From Sphingobium sp. TKS (GTDB lineage Bacteria; Pseudomonadota; Alphaproteobacteria; Sphingomonadales; Sphingomonadaceae), in NCBI RefSeq assembly GCF_001563265.1, contig NZ_CP005083.1, positions 1,181,001 to 1,245,000 on the forward strand: DNA of 64,000 bases. The letters are read 5' to 3'. Below are positions 60,904 through 64,000 of this stretch, piece by piece. Both the position numbers and the translations under genes were made by a program. Within the stretch, counting starts at the first letter, position 1. Every line of letters starts with the position of its first letter. Under the pieces are notes generated by a model, which saw only the letters and a list, made by a program, of their open reading frames with translations, had not been told where the DNA came from and searched no databases.

Positions 60904-61796
60904 GCTCGCGGATGCGCATTCCGGTAGATGTCGAGCAGATGCGCCGCATCCACCTGCGTATAGATTTGCGTCGAGGACAGGCTGGCATGGCCCAGCAACT
61001 CCTGCAACGACCGCAAGTCCGCCCCGCGCCCCAGCAGATGCGTCGCGAAGCTGTGCCGCAACGCATGGGGCGTCGTCCGGTCGGATAGCCCCAGCCGCCC
61101 CCGCGCACTCTGTACCGCCCGCCGGATTAACGCTGGCGATAGCGGCCCGCCCCGCGCCCCCCGGAACAGCTGCGCATCCCTTTCCTGCCGGAAGGGACAG
61201 AGCGCCACATAGGCCTCGATCGCGTCCCGCACCTGGGGCAGCAGCGGCACGATGCGCATCTTGCCCCGCTTGCCCGTCACCCGCAGCGTCTCGCCCAGCG
61301 GCAGCACCGCTCCGGTCAGCCCAATCGCTTCCCCGATGCGCAGGCCCGCCCCGTAAAGCAGCAGCAGCACCGCCCAGTCCCGCGCCCCGATCCATGGCTC
61401 GCGCGCCGTTTCGGCAATGTCGCCCGCCAGCGCGATGGCCTCATCGGGCGACACCGGGCGGGGCAGGCCGCGCTTTACCCGCGGACCTTTCATCATCGGC
61501 ACGCGGGCATCCTCGCCACCGACAAATTTCAGGAAGCCCCGCACCGCCGACAATTCCCGCGCCGCCGAGACATTGCCGATCCCGTCCATCCGCCGCGCCG
61601 TCAGATATGCGCGCAGATCGGCCTGCTCGACCCCGGCCAGCAACGCCGCCGTCACCGCTTCGCCGCGATGCTCCTCCAGAAAGGCCACCAGCCGTTCGGC
61701 GGTCGCCACATAGGCGCGCACCGTATGTACCGACCGCCGCCGGTCGAGCGCCAGATGCCGCCGCCACTGTTCGCAAAGATCGCCTGAAGCCGTCAT
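60900..61796 (-). CDS. xerC: tyrosine recombinase XerC
   Basis: Site-specific recombinase acting at dif for chromosome dimer resolution (with XerD). 298 residues: SAM-like N-domain (about 10-95), catalytic domain with Arg in LLYGAGLRIGEAIGL, Lys in GKRGKMRIVP, HALRHSFATHLLGRG, His in GHASLSSTQ and nucleophile Tyr in IYTQV. Start at 61796 gives the usual length. No integration signs; a chromosomal gene. XerC is chosen over XerD from length and motif feel, with moderate certainty. Confidence 0.85.
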   Translation of the reverse strand: MTASGDLCEQWRRHLALDRRRSVHTVRAYVATAERLVAFLEEHRGEAVTAALLAGVEQADLRAYLTARRMDGIGNVSAARELSAVRGFLKFVGGEDARVPMMKGPRVKRGLPRPVSPDEAIALAGDIAETAREPWIGARDWAVLLLLYGAGLRIGEAIGLTGAVLPLGETLRVTGKRGKMRIVPLLPQVRDAIEAYVALCPFRQERDAQLFRGARGGPLSPALIRRAVQSARGRLGLSDRTTPHALRHSFATHLLGRGADLRSLQELLGHASLSSTQIYTQVDAAHLLDIYRNAHPRA

Positions 61797-61849
61797 GGCG
61801 CCACTGTAGGGCAGGGGATCGCCCTTGAAAACCGCCCGGAAATGGGCAC

Positions 61850-62737
61850 ATGGGGGATATGGCACCTCCCTTCGACCTGGACGATCTCCCCACGGGTACG
61901 CTTATGCGGCTTTCTCCGCTGGTGGGGCGCGTGCTGGCGCCCAATCCGTCGCCCTTCACCTATACGGGCACGCAGACCTATGTGGTGGGCGGGGAGGATG
62001 TGGCGGTCATTGATCCCGGCCCGGACGATCCGGCGCATCTCGACGCGCTGCTGGCCGTGATAGGCGGCCGTCCGGTCAGCGCGATTCTCTGCACCCACAC
62101 CCATCGCGACCACAGCCCCGCCGCCGCGCCGCTCAGCGCGCAGACCGGCGCGCCGATCATCGGCTGCGCGCCGCTGACGCTGGACGATGACGGCCCCCGC
62201 GCCGATGCCGCTTTCGACGCCGCCTACCGGCCCGACCGGGTGCTGGCGGACGGCGAACGGCTGGGCGGTCAGGGCTGGACGCTCGCCGCCGTCGCGACCC
62301 CCGGCCACACCTCCAACCATCTCTGCTTCGCATTGCTGGAGGAAAAGGCGCTCTTCACCGGCGATCATGTGATGGGCTGGTCGACCAGCGTCGTTTCGCC
62401 GCCCGATGGCGACATGGCCGCCTATATGGCGTCGATGCAGCGCCTGCTGGAGCGCGATGATGCGATCTATTATCCCGCCCATGGCGAGCCGGTGGAAAGC
62501 CCTCAGCGGCTGGTGCGCGGCATGATGGGCCACCGCAAGCAGCGCGAAGGCCAGATTCTTCGCTTCCTGGAACGCAACGGTGCATCGGAAATCCCGGCCA
62601 TGGTCATGGAAATGTACAAGGGCGTCGACCCGCGCCTCCACAGCGCGGCGGGGCGATCGGTGCTGGCTCATCTGATCGACCTCGACGGACGCGGCATCGC
62701 CGGCGCGACGGGGGATGGACGGTGGCAGTTGCGTTGA
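61850..62737 (+). CDS. metallo-beta-lactamase-fold hydrolase (LACTB2-like)
   Basis: 295 residues; metal site THTHRDHSPAAA near residue 82, second-site His in PGHTSNHLCF, Asp in LFTGDHVMGWS, and a C-terminal winged-helix-like domain (HRKQREGQILRFLERN). Closest to LACTB2/YobT-type single-domain hydrolases; human LACTB2 is an RNase, but function here is not deducible. ATG 61850 and 61859 are both possible. Confidence 0.85.
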   Translation: MGDMAPPFDLDDLPTGTLMRLSPLVGRVLAPNPSPFTYTGTQTYVVGGEDVAVIDPGPDDPAHLDALLAVIGGRPVSAILCTHTHRDHSPAAAPLSAQTGAPIIGCAPLTLDDDGPRADAAFDAAYRPDRVLADGERLGGQGWTLAAVATPGHTSNHLCFALLEEKALFTGDHVMGWSTSVVSPPDGDMAAYMASMQRLLERDDAIYYPAHGEPVESPQRLVRGMMGHRKQREGQILRFLERNGASEIPAMVMEMYKGVDPRLHSAAGRSVLAHLIDLDGRGIAGATGDGRWQLR

Positions 62738-62836
62738 GAAAACGCCATGCCGTCTCGATCGCCTGTCAATGAGATGCTGGCCAACAAGCGCAACGCCCGC
62801 TAGGGGCGCGCATGGAGGCCGAGAGGAGTGAGGCAC

Positions 62837-63823
62837 ATGACTGCGATGACCACTATCCCGCAGGGGATCGACCTGCGCGCGGAAATCGACCGGCTGCGCA
62901 AGGAACGCAACGCCGTCATCCTTGGCCATTATTATCAGAAGCCGGAAATCCAGGATCTGTCCGATTTCGTCGGAGACTCCCTTGAACTCTCACGCAAGGC
63001 GGCGGAGACGGACGCGGACGTGATCGCCTTCTGCGGCGTGCGTTTCATGGCGGAAACGGCGAAGATCCTCAGCCCCGAAAAGATCGTGGTGTTGCCCGAC
63101 ATGGACGCCGGCTGCAGCCTGGAGGACAGTTGCCCACCGGCGCAGTTCAAGGCCTTCCGCGAAGCCCATCCCGATCATATCGCCTTGAGCTACATCAACT
63201 GCTCGGCGGAGGTGAAGGCGCTCAGCGACATCATCGTCACCAGTTCGTCGGCGGAAAAGATCCTCTCGCAGATTCCCAAGGACCAGAAGATCATCTTCGG
63301 CCCCGACAAGCATCTGGGCGGCTATCTCAAGCGCAAGCTTGGCCGCGATATGCTGCTCTGGCCGGGCGTCTGCATCGTGCATGAGGCGTTCAGCGAGACC
63401 GAACTCCTAAAGCTCAAGGCCCAGCATCCCGACGCGCCGGTCGCCGCGCACCCGGAGTGCCCGCCATATATTGTCGACCATGCCGATTATGTCGGTTCGA
63501 CCAGCGGCATCCTGGAATTTTCCAAGACCATGCCCGGCGACACGCTGATCGTCGCCACCGAACCGCACATCATCCACCAGATGCAGAAGGCGGTGCCTGA
63601 AAAGACCTTCATCGGCGCGCCCGGCGCGGACGGCAATTGCAACTGCAATATCTGCCCGTACATGGCGCTCAACACGATGGAAAAGCTCTATCTGGCGCTG
63701 CGCGACCTCCAACCGCGCATAGAGATGGACGAGCAGCTTCGCCTCGGCGCGAAGAAGAGCCTCGACCGCATGCTCGAAATGGCGAGCGGTACGGTGGGGC
63801 AGGGCGACCTCGGCAACCGTTGA
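62837..63823 (+). CDS. nadA: quinolinate synthase A
   Basis: 4Fe-4S enzyme condensing iminoaspartate and dihydroxyacetone phosphate to quinolinate for NAD synthesis. 328 residues: NAVILGHYYQKPEIQDLSDF, FCGVRFMAETAKILSPEK, DMDAGCSLEDSC (first Cys ligand), AHPECPPYI (second) and NCNCNICPYM (third). Start ATG 62837 has GAGAGGAG upstream. nadB and nadC are not in the window. Confidence 0.95.
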   Translation: MTAMTTIPQGIDLRAEIDRLRKERNAVILGHYYQKPEIQDLSDFVGDSLELSRKAAETDADVIAFCGVRFMAETAKILSPEKIVVLPDMDAGCSLEDSCPPAQFKAFREAHPDHIALSYINCSAEVKALSDIIVTSSSAEKILSQIPKDQKIIFGPDKHLGGYLKRKLGRDMLLWPGVCIVHEAFSETELLKLKAQHPDAPVAAHPECPPYIVDHADYVGSTSGILEFSKTMPGDTLIVATEPHIIHQMQKAVPEKTFIGAPGADGNCNCNICPYMALNTMEKLYLALRDLQPRIEMDEQLRLGAKKSLDRMLEMASGTVGQGDLGNR

Positions 63824-63841
63824 TCCAGGGGAAGGGCGGGA

Positions 63842-64000
63842 TCAGCCCCCGCCCATTTCCGCCGCCAATTCCGCTACGCCCTCTTCCAACTGGTCGAGGC
63901 CGCTGTTCGTCCCTTCCTCGAAGCCCTGACCCAGATAGTCGTCCCGCATCGCCTTGCTTTCGAAGACGGTGTGATGGGTGAGCAGCGTGCGCCCCTCCGC
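63842..64000 (-). CDS. SRPBCC/AHSA1-family protein, 5' end outside window
   Basis: Only the C-terminal 52 residues are visible, read from the window edge to a TGA at 63842-63844. They show the family's C-terminal helix pattern: GRTLLTHHTVFESKAMRDDY then GFEEGTNSGLDQLEEGVAEL. The AHSA1/SRPBCC fold binds hydrophobic ligands. Convergent with nadA, 18 bases apart. Confidence 0.7.
   Translation of the reverse strand, partial: AEGRTLLTHHTVFESKAMRDDYLGQGFEEGTNSGLDQLEEGVAELAAEMGGG

Noticed and set aside
60900..61796. XerC gene as a sign of an integrated element
   Set aside because: Length and neighbours fit the chromosomal dimer-resolution recombinase; no att repeats, tRNA target or phage genes are near.

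Overview
The window is chromosomal DNA from a GC-rich alphaproteobacterium, most likely a sphingomonad (Sphingobium or Sphingomonas type). The evidence is the cluster of short HPr kinase, EIIA and HPr with a ChvG/ChvI-like two-component system and pckA, the NasS/NasT nitrate control pair, three TonB-dependent receptors, and the gene orders ffh-rpsP-rimM-trmD-rplS, tlpA-argH-lipoprotein-lysA and lppC-rsmI-yraN-gshB. I saw no phage, plasmid, transposon, CRISPR array, rRNA or tRNA. Most of it is core genome, with a few accessory or regulatory islands.

Layout: dapF (cut by the left edge) and an amino-acid permease (0-2 kb); the translation operon ffh-rpsP-rimM-(small membrane protein)-trmD-rplS (3-7 kb), closed by a strong terminator; a TonB-dependent receptor, a broken GNAT acetyltransferase, an MHS-type transporter, a TrmH/SpoU methyltransferase and a diguanylate cyclase (7-13.6 kb); a regulatory block on the minus strand, chvI-chvG-hprK-rapZ-EIIA-HPr, divergent from pckA (13.7-20 kb); fpr, ctpA, dsbB, coq7 and two tandem secreted four-cysteine proteins (21-25.7 kb); an exported RidA-like protein and a second TonB-dependent receptor paralogous to the first (25.7-28.8 kb); tlpA, argH, lptM-like, lysA, the siroheme synthase N-domain gene and a zntB-like gene that has lost its normal start codon (29-34.4 kb); an orphan receiver protein and a TetR repressor divergent from a tripartite drug-efflux operon (34.4-40 kb).

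From 40 to 50.7 kb is a complete nitrate assimilation locus: nasT-nasS sensor and regulator, nitrate transporter, nirBD, nasA, cobA (first step of siroheme synthesis) and mobA (Mo-cofactor guanylylation). Two leader RNAs in it, before the transporter and before nirB, each carry small hexaloop hairpins followed by an intrinsic terminator. This is what is expected of RNA targets of the ANTAR antiterminator NasT; the nirB leader is the clearer one. The siroheme needed by NirB would be made by cobA here plus the cysG-N gene about 17 kb upstream.

From 51.7 to 56.7 kb is a vitamin B12 uptake locus: cobalamin riboswitch, btuB, btuF and btuCD. The right end holds lppC, rsmI, yraN, gshB, dedA, xerC, a metallo-beta-lactamase-fold hydrolase, nadA and the C-terminal end of an SRPBCC-family gene cut by the window edge. 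Two families of short extragenic palindromes are scattered between genes.
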